From the NCBI GenBank assembly GCA_016934955.1, contig JAFGRY010000021.1, forward strand, positions 1 to 64,000: a DNA stretch of 64,000 nt, written 5' to 3'. This stretch comes from a bacterium. GTDB lineage: Bacteria > Zhuqueibacterota > QNDG01 > JAGLOF01. Made by a program: the position numbers and the translations under genes. Shown here in pieces: positions 15,297 to 24,263 of the stretch; position 1 is the stretch's first letter; the number at the start of each line of letters is the position of its first letter. The notes under the pieces were generated by a model. The model ran no database searches, had not been told where the DNA came from, and saw only the letters and a list, made by a program, of their open reading frames with translations.

Positions 15297-17273
15297 TCAG
15301 GACTGTTTTCTCGATTTTGCCGCCATGTGGAAGAGGTACCAGCCCAGCAGGGAGAACACCACGGCGGACACAACCTGTCCCATCCAGGGAGCCGGATAGG
15401 TGATTCTCAGATATTCCGGTGATCCGGATATGATCACGGCGATGACCGCGATGACCACTCCCATGAGTCCCTCACCGGCGATGAAACCCGACCCGAGCAG
15501 CAGCCCCTGGTCCCGGGATTTCTCCACCTGATCGTCCCTGGCGCCGTAACGGCTGTCGACGAAGTGCCTGAGCAGGCCGCCGATGAACACCGGGGTCATG
15601 GTGGAGAGGGGCAGGTAGATACCCACGGCAAAGGGGAGCGGCGGGATCTTGAAGAGCATGATCGCCACGGCGAAGGCCGCGCCGATACCGACGAGATCCC
15701 AGCGGAGATTGCCGTCGAGCACACCGTCGAGCACGGTTTTCATCAGCGTGGCCTGGGGCGCGGGCATCTCCTGGGAGCCGAAGCCGTATGCTTTGCCCAG
15801 GTAGAAGACGGCCAGACAGACAAAAAATGCCGATCCGATGGCACCCAGCAGTTCGCTGACCTGCTGTTTTCTCGGGGTCGAGCCGATCAGGAAACCGGTC
15901 TTCAGTTCCTGAGAGATGTCGCCGGCTATGGAGGCGGCAATACAGACGATGGTGCCGATGGTGAGTGCGGTGATTTTCCCGGTAAGGTCTGTCCAGCCCA
16001 GAATCTTGAAAATCAGGCCGGTGCCCAGCAGCGTCACGATTGCCATGCCGGAAGTGGGATTGGATGAGACCCCGATCAACCCCACAATACGGGAGGAGAC
16101 CGTGACGAAACAGAAGGCGAAGAACGCGATGGCCAGGGCACTGAGGAAGCGCATGAGCATGTCCGTTCCCTGGCCGATCATGCCGGGAATGAAGGTGACC
16201 ATAAGGATAACCAGGCTTACACCGATCAGCACCCACTTGATGGAGAGATCCTGCTCGGTGCGCAGCTTGCCTTCATTCAATCCCGCGGCACTGCTTTTTA
16301 GTTCTTTGAGGCCGATCCGCAGAGAATTGATCATGGTGGGGATCGATTTGGCGATGGTGATGAGTCCCGCGGCCGCTACCGCGCCTGCGCCGATGATTCT
16401 GATGTACCCGTCCCAGATCTGCTGGGGAGTGAGCCGGGCGATTGTCGTAATCGAGGGATCGAGCCCTTTGGACCGCAGGTATTCCAGCGTCGTGGGCCAG
16501 ATCTCCGTGTCACCGAATTTCCAGGCGATAAAGGGGATCATCACTACCCACGAGATCAGTCCGCCCCCGACCATGATCGCGCCTATCCTGCGGCCGAGAA
16601 TGTAGCCCACGCCCAGCAGGGCGGGAGTGGTCGACACACCGACAACCGCTTTTTTGATCACCGGCAGTTTTATCTCTATGCTGGACGGCCAGAGTCTGAG
16701 CAGGGAAATGAATCCTTTATAGAGGGCGCCGATGCCGAGTCCTTTGAAGACGCTGACCGCCGATGCGCCGGAGCCGCCGGTGGCCGCCATGAGCACTTCC
16801 GCGCTGGCCGTCCCTTCAGGATAGGGCAGCTCGTTGTGCTCCTTGACAATGAGAAAATTGCGCAGGGGAATCATGAAAAGAATGCCGAGCGTGCCGCCGG
16901 CCGCGGCCAGCAGCGTCATTTGCAGCAGTGACGGGTCGACGACCTGTCCGGGATTTTCACTGGCCCAGATAAAGATGGCGGGAATGGTGAAGATGATGCC
17001 CGAGGCGAGCGAGGAGCTGGCGGTTCCCGCTGTCTGGGATATGTTGCACTCGAGAATGGTCGGCTTGCCGAAGATGGGTGTCAGCAGCCGCAGCACCGCG
17101 ACGGAAACGACGGCGAGCGGGATCGCCGTGCTGATGGTCAGGCCGACACGGAGTCCGAGATAGGCGTTTGCGCTTCCGAATATCGCTCCGAAGATGATTC
17201 CCAGAATCACTGTTTTGGGATTAAAGTCCTTCATGTGCGTTTCAGCGGGGACAAATGGCTTGTAATCTGACAT
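15297..17273 (-). CDS. OPT-family oligopeptide transporter
   Basis: A polytopic membrane protein of 658 residues with about 14-16 hydrophobic segments. It starts MSDYKPFVPAETHMKDFNP and continues with GAIFGSANAYLGLRVG and NISQTAGTASSSLASG, features of bacterial OPT transporters. These import oligopeptides or metal-chelate conjugates using an ion gradient. The ATG at 17273 follows AAAGGAG at the right distance; an upstream start at 17303 has none. It is divergent from the GH97 gene across about 165 bp. Confidence 0.93.
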   Translation of the reverse strand: MSDYKPFVPAETHMKDFNPKTVILGIIFGAIFGSANAYLGLRVGLTISTAIPLAVVSVAVLRLLTPIFGKPTILECNISQTAGTASSSLASGIIFTIPAIFIWASENPGQVVDPSLLQMTLLAAAGGTLGILFMIPLRNFLIVKEHNELPYPEGTASAEVLMAATGGSGASAVSVFKGLGIGALYKGFISLLRLWPSSIEIKLPVIKKAVVGVSTTPALLGVGYILGRRIGAIMVGGGLISWVVMIPFIAWKFGDTEIWPTTLEYLRSKGLDPSITTIARLTPQQIWDGYIRIIGAGAVAAAGLITIAKSIPTMINSLRIGLKELKSSAAGLNEGKLRTEQDLSIKWVLIGVSLVILMVTFIPGMIGQGTDMLMRFLSALAIAFFAFCFVTVSSRIVGLIGVSSNPTSGMAIVTLLGTGLIFKILGWTDLTGKITALTIGTIVCIAASIAGDISQELKTGFLIGSTPRKQQVSELLGAIGSAFFVCLAVFYLGKAYGFGSQEMPAPQATLMKTVLDGVLDGNLRWDLVGIGAAFAVAIMLFKIPPLPFAVGIYLPLSTMTPVFIGGLLRHFVDSRYGARDDQVEKSRDQGLLLGSGFIAGEGLMGVVIAVIAVIISGSPEYLRITYPAPWMGQVVSAVVFSLLGWYLFHMAAKSRKQS

Positions 17274-17440
17274 CGGCACGGTCTCCTTTCGAGTTGGGAA
17301 CAAAAAAAGCTTTAAAATATGATCAAATTTTGTATATTATGGGAAACTGTCCGGATAATGGAAATCAGAATCAAGTAACACATTTTTCAGGCAAGAATCA
17401 AGAACATTCTGGATAATTTCCGAGAAAAGGATCGACTCCC
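17274..17440. promoter_or_regulatory. Divergent promoter region between OPT transporter and GH97 gene
   Basis: This AT-rich 167-bp gap must hold promoters for both directions. On the plus strand TTGTAT followed about 18 bp later by GATAAT (near 17329-17358) is a possible box pair, and TATATT (near 17330) another -10. No clear operator was recognised. Confidence 0.35.
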
Positions 17441-19441
17441 ATGACGCATGCACCCGCTGCCAGACATTTCTCAATTCTGCTGCTGCTCTTTTTCACCGCT
17501 GTCACGCCTCTCCCGGCGGATACGATCTTTTCTCCGGACGGAAGGATCGCGGTAAATTGCGACCTTGCCATTCATCCGGCGCCCTATCCTCACGGATCCT
17601 GCCTCTATCTCAATGTGCAGTTCAACGGGATTACCGTTATCGATGATTCGCCCCTGGGGGTGGCGTTTTTCGATAAAAAATCGATCCTCAGCGACCTGCG
17701 CATCTACAGTGTGCTGGAGGACAGGCACACGGAAGCGTTTACCGACCGGTTCGGCAGGAACAGCCGGATCAGCTGCACCTGGAATGAAGCGCTGTTTTTT
17801 CTTCAGGAACGGAATCCGCCCTTTCGGCTGCTCAATCTCCGCATTCGGGTATCCAATGACGGCTGTGCCTTCAGGTATGAAATACCGGCACAGCCGGAAT
17901 TCGACATTGCTGAAATCCGGTCGGAAGAGACCACATTTTTTCTGCCCGCGGATTATCTGGTCTACGCGCAGCAGGCCCCCGATTATCACAGCGGCTATGA
18001 GCTGCCCTATACACGCAGCCTGGTGAGCGATATCTCCCCGGATACCCTCTTGACACTGCCGCTGCTTGTCAACACCGGACTCGACACCTGGATCGCATTT
18101 TCGGAAGCGGCCCTGAACGACTATGCGGGCATGTACCTGAAAGCCGATTTTCAGATGGGACATGCGATGTTTAACACGGATTTTTCCCCGCTTCCGGGGC
18201 GTGAGGGAGTGAGCGCGATCAGGAATTTACCCGCGGCGACTCCCTGGCGGGTGCTGCTGATCTCCGGAAATCCCGGCAGGTTCGCTGAGAGTGATTTCAT
18301 TCTCAGCCTGAACGAACCATCGAAGATAGCTGAAACTGACTGGATACGTCCGGGGAAGTGCATGTGGCCGTGGTGGACGGACAACAGGACCGCGGAGAGC
18401 GATCCCGGCGGGGAGATTACCACCGCCGCGGCGCTTTCCTGTCTCAGATTCGCGGCTGAGGAAGAGATCGAGTACCTGCTGCTGGACCGGGGGTGGTACC
18501 GCGATCCATTATCCCCGGAAGCGGATATCACCACCGCCGTCCCCGGGCTCGATCTGGAGGCGGTGCGCGCCGAAGCGGCGGAACGGCAGGTCGGCATCTT
18601 CCTCTGGGTGCACTGGGCCGCGCTCGCTCCGCGAATGGAGGCCGTCTTTTCCCTCTTTGAATCCTGGGGAATCGCCGGTGTGAAAATAGACGGCATGAAC
18701 CGCGACGATCAGGAAATGGTGCGGTTCTGCCGGCAGGCGCTGGCCGCGGCCGCGGATCATCACCTCATGGTCGATTTTCACGGGATGTATAAACCGACCG
18801 GCATTCGCAGAACCTGGCCCAATCTCATCACCCGGGATGCCGTTCTCGGCCTCGAATGGTGCAAGCGCACCGATCAGTGTAATCCCGATCATGAGCTGCT
18901 CCTGCCCTTCATCCGCATGGCCGCGGGACCCCTCGATTTCGGTCCCGGCTGTTTTCGGACAGTGATGCAAGACCAGTTCCGTCCGGACATGCAGCCGCCG
19001 GTGGCAATGGGAACACGGGCCCACCAGCTGGCCATGTACGTCATTTTCGATTCACCCCTGCAAATGCTCGCCGATTATCCCGCCGCCTATCGTACGGGGA
19101 AGGGGATTGCCTTCATCGCTTCGGTCCCGACCGTCTGGGATGAAACCCGCGTGCTCCAGGGAGTGCCCGGGGAATACATCCTCATGCTGCGGAGGAGCGG
19201 AGAGCAACTCTATCTCGCGGCCATGACCGACTGGACACAGCGGGGCGTCCGCCTGCCCCTGACGTTTCTGGGAGAAGGTTCGTACCGGGCCGAGATGTTC
19301 TCCGACGGCCCCAATACCATGCTCAATCCGGTCGATGTGCAGTACCGCACCATGACCGTCGATGCCACGGCCACAATCACGATTCCGATGGGGCCCGGCG
19401 GAGGATACGCGGCCTGTTTCACTCCCCTGAATAAGCAGTGA
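17441..19441 (+). CDS. Glycoside hydrolase family 97 (alpha-glucosidase/alpha-galactosidase), secreted
   Basis: A signal peptide (residues 1-26, ending PLPAD) precedes an N-terminal beta-sandwich, then a central (beta/alpha)8 barrel and a C-terminal domain, the GH97 layout at its usual length of 666 residues. Barrel landmarks are CMWPWW, GVKIDGMNRDDQEM and LGLEWCKRTDQ. GH97 contains inverting SusB-type alpha-glucosidases and retaining alpha-galactosidases. The Asp in KIDGM would suit a retaining nucleophile, but I cannot decide without alignment. The enzyme probably acts in the periplasm. The aldose 1-epimerase 57 bp downstream fits processing of the released hexose. Confidence 0.9.
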   Translation: MTHAPAARHFSILLLLFFTAVTPLPADTIFSPDGRIAVNCDLAIHPAPYPHGSCLYLNVQFNGITVIDDSPLGVAFFDKKSILSDLRIYSVLEDRHTEAFTDRFGRNSRISCTWNEALFFLQERNPPFRLLNLRIRVSNDGCAFRYEIPAQPEFDIAEIRSEETTFFLPADYLVYAQQAPDYHSGYELPYTRSLVSDISPDTLLTLPLLVNTGLDTWIAFSEAALNDYAGMYLKADFQMGHAMFNTDFSPLPGREGVSAIRNLPAATPWRVLLISGNPGRFAESDFILSLNEPSKIAETDWIRPGKCMWPWWTDNRTAESDPGGEITTAAALSCLRFAAEEEIEYLLLDRGWYRDPLSPEADITTAVPGLDLEAVRAEAAERQVGIFLWVHWAALAPRMEAVFSLFESWGIAGVKIDGMNRDDQEMVRFCRQALAAAADHHLMVDFHGMYKPTGIRRTWPNLITRDAVLGLEWCKRTDQCNPDHELLLPFIRMAAGPLDFGPGCFRTVMQDQFRPDMQPPVAMGTRAHQLAMYVIFDSPLQMLADYPAAYRTGKGIAFIASVPTVWDETRVLQGVPGEYILMLRRSGEQLYLAAMTDWTQRGVRLPLTFLGEGSYRAEMFSDGPNTMLNPVDVQYRTMTVDATATITIPMGPGGGYAACFTPLNKQ

Positions 19442-19498
19442 CTGCCGGCGCCCCTTACCGGCCGCCGTCCTGAATCTCTTTACAAGGAACGGGATACC

Positions 19499-20548
19499 AT
19501 GATTGCAGAAGAACTGTTCGGACGGCTTTCAGACGGCTCGCCGGTCTGGAAGCACACTCTTGTCAACGGCAGGGGCATTGAAGTGGATATCATCAATCTC
19601 GGCGCCAGCATCGTTTCCATTCGCATGCCGGACAGGAACGGAGCGGCCGGTGATATCGCGCTCGGATATGACACGGCGGCGGCATACGAGGAGAATCCCT
19701 GCTACATGGGGTCGATCGCGGGGCGGTACGCGAACCGGATCCGGGGAGGCAGGGTTATCCTCGATGGGCACGAGCACGGGCTGGAACGCAACCAGGGGGA
19801 TGACCACCTGCACGGCGGTTTCAGAGGATTCAGCCACCGTATCTGGGAGGGTGCACCGGAGCCGAAGACCCGTTCTCTTGTCTACCGGCTCGTGAGCGCC
19901 GACGGTGACGGCGGCTATCCGGGCCGGCTTTCAGTGACAGCCTGCTATCGGCTTACCGATGATAATGAACTGGAAATGGTGTACCGGGCCGAAACCGATG
20001 CGCCGACGGTGCTCAATCTCACCAATCACACCTATTTCAACCTTGCCTGCGGCGGGACGATCCTTGATCATCTGCTGCAGGTGGAGGCGGATGCGTTCAC
20101 GCCCGTGGACGATTCCGTCATCCCGACCGGAGAGATCAGGCCTGTTGCCGGCACACCGTTTGACTTCAGGGAACCGCATGCCATCGGAGAGAGGATAGGA
20201 GAGGATGATGAACAGCTTCGGTACGGAGAAGGGTACAACCATAACTGGGTCATATCCCGCGACAGCGATGCCTGTGTGCCCGCGGCACGCCTTGTCCACC
20301 CGGGAACGGGAAGAGTGCTCGAGGTCCTGACCACCGAACCGGGGATACAGTTCTATGCGGGCAATTCCATTGTCCCGGAGCCGAAGGGCAAGGGAGGCGT
20401 CCGGTATGAAAAGCGCAGCGGTCTCTGCCTTGAAACACAGCACTTCCCCGACTCACCCAACCAGCCGCATTTCCCCTCCACGGTACTGCGTCCCGGACAG
20501 CGGTTCGAATCACGGACGGTCTTCCGTTTCAGTGTTGCCGATCGGTGA
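19499..20548 (+). CDS. galM: Aldose 1-epimerase (galactose mutarotase)
   Basis: It interconverts alpha and beta anomers of galactose or glucose in the cytosol. The 349-residue protein has the beta-sandwich markers GSIAGRYANRIRGG, NQGDDHLHGG and NLTNHTYFNL, with the catalytic His in the last, and a catalytic Glu region near PGIQFYAGNS. AAGGA precedes the ATG. It follows the GH97 gene in the same operon. Its 3' end overlaps the convergent rlmN gene by 39 bp, so the two reading frames share coding DNA there. Confidence 0.93.
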   Translation: MIAEELFGRLSDGSPVWKHTLVNGRGIEVDIINLGASIVSIRMPDRNGAAGDIALGYDTAAAYEENPCYMGSIAGRYANRIRGGRVILDGHEHGLERNQGDDHLHGGFRGFSHRIWEGAPEPKTRSLVYRLVSADGDGGYPGRLSVTACYRLTDDNELEMVYRAETDAPTVLNLTNHTYFNLACGGTILDHLLQVEADAFTPVDDSVIPTGEIRPVAGTPFDFREPHAIGERIGEDDEQLRYGEGYNHNWVISRDSDACVPAARLVHPGTGRVLEVLTTEPGIQFYAGNSIVPEPKGKGGVRYEKRSGLCLETQHFPDSPNQPHFPSTVLRPGQRFESRTVFRFSVADR

Positions 20549-21580
20549 ACGCCCTTTTTTCCCGGCGAGCTGACCGCAGGCCCCGTTGATATCGTCCCCC
20601 CGGCTCAGCCGCAGGGTGACGGGTGCCAGTAGATGGCGGATTTCATCGGTGAACACACGGACCCGCTCGGGGGGCGATGCCGCATACCGGCTGTTTCCGC
20701 CGGCATTGTAACTGATCAGGTTGACCTTGCAGGGAATGGTGCGCAGCATGTTCCGGAGCCGCCGGGCGTCCTCTTTACTGTCATTGATCCCGTCAATGAG
20801 CACGTATTCGAATGTGAGCCGGTCCCGGGCCGTACGGGCATACACGCCGGCCGCGGCCATCAGATCCTTCAGGGGATATTTCCTGTTTATCGGCATGATT
20901 CTGCTGCGGACACTATCCGTGGTGGCGTGGAGCGAGATCGCCAGCTTGAACGGGTGTCCTTCCCCGGCGTAGCGGCGGATCAGCGGGGCGATACCGGCGG
21001 TGGAGATGGTGATCCGCCGGTGACTGACGGCGAGTCCGTCTCTGCTGTTGATGATGTAGAGTGCGGTGATCAGATTGTCGTAGTTGAGAAACGGTTCTCC
21101 CATACCCATGACCACGATATTGGTGGGTTTTCTGCCCATGTCCGCGGCGGTGTCCATCACCTGATTGACGATCTCACTGACGGTGAGATCGCGTGTGAAT
21201 CCGATGCGGGCGGTGGCGCAGATATCGCATCCCAGCGCGCAGCCGACCTGGGTGGAAATACAGATGGTGTGCCGGTTTCCGTCCGGAATGTAGACCGATT
21301 CAACCTCGCGGCCGTCTTCGAGCCGCCAGAGATATTTGACCGTTCCCGTCTTTTTTGACACCTGCCTGTCTTCGAGCTCCAGCCTGCTGATACAGGCGAC
21401 GGTTTCCAGTCGTTCCCGAAAGGCTTTCGACAGGTTGGTCATGTGCTGAAAGTCGGAGACCCCGCGGGCGTAGAGCCAGTTCCATATCTGCTCAGCCCGG
21501 AACGGTTTTTCTTCGAGCCCGCTGATAAACGCGGTCAGTCCCTCCCGGGACAGGCTTTTAAGATCTGTTTTCCGTGTCAT
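20510..21580 (-). CDS. rlmN: Dual-specificity RNA methyltransferase RlmN
   Basis: This radical SAM enzyme methylates C2 of A2503 in 23S rRNA, and usually A37 of some tRNAs. The cluster-binding CALGCDICAT motif (CX3CX2C) is present, as are GMGEPFLNYDN and the C-terminal catalytic Cys in NGACGQL. At 356 residues it is the normal size. It is the last gene of a long minus-strand run, 17 bp after the membrane phosphatase gene, and converges on galM with a 39-bp overlap. Confidence 0.96.
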   Translation of the reverse strand: MTRKTDLKSLSREGLTAFISGLEEKPFRAEQIWNWLYARGVSDFQHMTNLSKAFRERLETVACISRLELEDRQVSKKTGTVKYLWRLEDGREVESVYIPDGNRHTICISTQVGCALGCDICATARIGFTRDLTVSEIVNQVMDTAADMGRKPTNIVVMGMGEPFLNYDNLITALYIINSRDGLAVSHRRITISTAGIAPLIRRYAGEGHPFKLAISLHATTDSVRSRIMPINRKYPLKDLMAAAGVYARTARDRLTFEYVLIDGINDSKEDARRLRNMLRTIPCKVNLISYNAGGNSRYAASPPERVRVFTDEIRHLLAPVTLRLSRGDDINGACGQLAGKKGRSPIGNTETEDRP

Positions 21581-21596
21581 TGAGAGGTCCCGGGAC

Positions 21597-23816
21597 TTAT
21601 TTGATGGTGAGTACGATCAGGGTGAGATCATCGGTGTGCAGATTGCCGCCGGTAAAAGCGGTGACCGAATCGAGGATATGATCGATAAGCGCCGCCGGAG
21701 ATTCATACAGGGCTCCGCTGTCAATCACATCCAGCAGCCGCTCCTCCCCGAACTGCTCCCGTTCGGGGCCGAAAGCCTCTGTTACACCGTCTGTATAGAG
21801 CACCATGATATCGCCCGGCGCCAGCTGGATGCTGAATTCTTCATAGGGGATATCATCACGCACGCCGATGATGACCCCGCCCTTTTCAATGAACCGCGCC
21901 CGCGCGCCCGCCTGCTTGATGACCGGATAATTGTGGCCGGCATTACAGAACCTGAGTCTCAGGTCAACGGAGTCGAGAATGCCGTAAAAGAAAGTGGCGA
22001 ATTTTTCAGCCGATGTCGTATGCTTGATATGACTGTTCACTCGCGTGACGACTTCGCTGGTATCGTCACTGAGAAAGGCGGCGATGCGCAGGGCGGCCTG
22101 AAGATTCGACATGAGGATTGCCGCCGGGACGCCTTTCCCGGAAATATCTCCGATGGCGATGCCGGTGCACCGTTCATCGAGAGTGATGAAATCGAAGTAG
22201 TCCCCGCCGACCTGTTTTGACGGGAGATTGTAACCGGCGACCGCGAAAGTGTCCCCCTCCGGATGTTTTCTGGGAAGCAGATTGTCCTGAATCTCCCGGG
22301 CGAATGAAAGTTCTTCCTCCATGCGGTGCTTTTCCAGCGCATCCTGGTAGAGCTGGGCGTTTTCCATGGCAATCGCCGCCTGGCTCGACAGCACCGAGAG
22401 CACCGTCATGTCTTCCGCGGAAAAGCCCGAACCGGTATTCTTCTCTGACAGCACCAGAATGCCGTTCATCCTTTCCCGGTGCACCAGCGGCACCAGCAGA
22501 AACGGCTGCAGGGGACGGAGGGCGGTGATGCCGGCGTCATGAGCGCAGCGGACGGTAAGCTCATCGAATCCGATGGGCCCTCCCGCTTCCGCGAGCACCT
22601 GCCGGGTGACGGTGTCAGGGGAGAAGTGAAGATGGCGTCCCGCGTGGTCCGTTTCGAACCATCCGCCCGCGGCGGGGAGCAGAAGGGCGGTATTGTTCAG
22701 CTCCATGGTGTTCGTCAGGGTGCTCGTTATTTTACGCTGCAGTTCCACCGGATCGAGTGTGGTGAGAATATCGCGGCTCAGCTCATTGAGTATGTTCCGG
22801 TAATCCATCTGGTCTTTGAGAAAGATTTTTTCAATGAAGGCTTCCAGCGCACTGTGAATGGGCTGAAAAAAGAGGAGTGACAGGATGATGAAGAGGATCT
22901 CCAGGACCGGAATTTCCACCCCGAATATGGAAGTGATGAGCGCTTTCCCCCTGCTGTACACCAGCAGATACAGACCGATGAGTATCCCGAAGAGAACGGA
23001 AAAAATCAGTCCCCTGCGGATGATGAGCCGAATGTCGAGGAACTGATAGCGGATGATAGCCCAGGCGATGGACCCCGCGCCGATCAGCAGTGCCGATGTC
23101 GTGAGCAGCTGGTTCGCCAGAGCTGTCGTCTGCAGCATTTTGAGATGGGGGAAAATAAAGGCGATGCTGTAGAGGCCGACACTGGCCCGAATACCCCAGA
23201 GCACGAGACTGACCTGCCGTTTGAGCCGCGGATTGGTGATGGAGCGGAATTCAATCATCATGATCGTTATCGCCACGATGATGTAGATCAGATTGACGAT
23301 GGCGAAGAAATCGGTGTGAAACCGGTAGATCATCTCGAAGAGGGAGAGGACGAATCCAAGCAGGATCGTCAGCGGCTGTATGATCAGGCCGAACCGCGCC
23401 TCCAGCGCCTGGAGATTGATGAAACTGCTGATGTGTTCCGGGGCCGTGAATGTCATCAGCAGGATGAAATGGAGCATGTGGGGCAGAAAAATGAGCACCG
23501 GCACGAAGCGGTTCCTGCGGGCCCATTCGTTTTCCCGGGGAAAGACAAGGGAAAAGAGCAGCATCTGGGGGAAAAAGAACTCCCAGACAAGAAATATCTT
23601 ACGATAGGGTGTCAGATCGAACGCCGCGGGGGCCGAGATCTGTATAAGCATGCCGCAGGCGGCGAATACGGGGCCGATACCGGCAAAGAGCATCATGATA
23701 CCGGTTATCCTGTTGATGCGCCGCCTGGGATTCTCCTTGAAAATGATCAGGCCCAGGAGAATGATTATCACGCCCAGCGTCAGGTAGATGAGCGATGTGA
23801 TGTAGGCAGGATTCAT
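21597..23816 (-). CDS. Membrane-bound GAF-SpoIIE serine phosphatase
   Basis: A 739-residue protein. The first roughly 310 residues hold about eight to nine transmembrane helices of a 7TM/histidine-kinase-N type sensor. A GAF domain follows (about 375-500), then a SpoIIE/PP2C phosphatase (about 520-739) with VGGDYFDFI, IGDISGKGVPAA, NAGHNYPV and YTDGVTEAF. It should sense an envelope or membrane signal and dephosphorylate an anti-sigma antagonist. Its start overlaps the RsbW-like kinase stop by 4 bp (ATGA), so kinase and phosphatase are made together. The partner antagonist protein is not encoded nearby. Confidence 0.9.
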   Translation of the reverse strand: MNPAYITSLIYLTLGVIIILLGLIIFKENPRRRINRITGIMMLFAGIGPVFAACGMLIQISAPAAFDLTPYRKIFLVWEFFFPQMLLFSLVFPRENEWARRNRFVPVLIFLPHMLHFILLMTFTAPEHISSFINLQALEARFGLIIQPLTILLGFVLSLFEMIYRFHTDFFAIVNLIYIIVAITIMMIEFRSITNPRLKRQVSLVLWGIRASVGLYSIAFIFPHLKMLQTTALANQLLTTSALLIGAGSIAWAIIRYQFLDIRLIIRRGLIFSVLFGILIGLYLLVYSRGKALITSIFGVEIPVLEILFIILSLLFFQPIHSALEAFIEKIFLKDQMDYRNILNELSRDILTTLDPVELQRKITSTLTNTMELNNTALLLPAAGGWFETDHAGRHLHFSPDTVTRQVLAEAGGPIGFDELTVRCAHDAGITALRPLQPFLLVPLVHRERMNGILVLSEKNTGSGFSAEDMTVLSVLSSQAAIAMENAQLYQDALEKHRMEEELSFAREIQDNLLPRKHPEGDTFAVAGYNLPSKQVGGDYFDFITLDERCTGIAIGDISGKGVPAAILMSNLQAALRIAAFLSDDTSEVVTRVNSHIKHTTSAEKFATFFYGILDSVDLRLRFCNAGHNYPVIKQAGARARFIEKGGVIIGVRDDIPYEEFSIQLAPGDIMVLYTDGVTEAFGPEREQFGEERLLDVIDSGALYESPAALIDHILDSVTAFTGGNLHTDDLTLIVLTIK

Positions 23817-24241
23817 TTTTTGCCGCCGCTGAGCATGGTGATGCGAAGAATGGTCCCGGATTCAGTAAACGTATACTCGATTTCGTCGGTCAATGTTTCC
23901 ATGATGAAAATGCCGCGGCCGCTCTCCTTCATGAGGTTTGCCGGATCGAGGGGATCGTCAAGCTCGTCGGGATTGAAGCCTTTGCCTTGATCGGTAACGG
24001 TGATCACCAGTTTATCAGGGAGCAGAGCGGCTTCAATCGTGACACGTTTATGAGGATCGCTGCCGTTTCCGTGCACGATGGCGTTCCCTACCGCTTCCGT
24101 CAGCACGATCGCCAGATTATCGACGGCATCGGCGGCAAGCCCCGATGCTCCGGCGATCTCCCGGGAGAACTGTTCCAGTCTTTTCAGATTGCTGAGGGTG
24201 CTGGCCAGGGTCAATTGAAGTGATGTACGTGCTGTTTTCAT
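23813..24241 (-). CDS. RsbW-like anti-sigma factor / serine kinase (HATPase)
   Basis: A stand-alone GHKL ATPase domain of 142 residues. The N box is LTEAVGNAIVHGN, the G1 box VTDQGKGFNPD and the G2 region GRGIFIMETLTD, as in RsbW/SpoIIAB proteins. These phosphorylate an STAS-domain antagonist and bind a sigma factor. It is coupled to the membrane SpoIIE phosphatase by a 4-bp overlap, making a kinase-phosphatase module. No sigma factor or STAS gene lies beside it, so the regulated target is encoded elsewhere. Confidence 0.9.
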   Translation of the reverse strand: MKTARTSLQLTLASTLSNLKRLEQFSREIAGASGLAADAVDNLAIVLTEAVGNAIVHGNGSDPHKRVTIEAALLPDKLVITVTDQGKGFNPDELDDPLDPANLMKESGRGIFIMETLTDEIEYTFTESGTILRITMLSGGKK

Positions 24242-24263
24242 TGCGTCTCTCTGTCGGTTGGTG

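Noticed and set aside
20498..20520. GGTTCGAATC-like string resembling a tRNA T-loop
   Set aside because: Lies inside galM coding sequence and no cloverleaf can be drawn around it.
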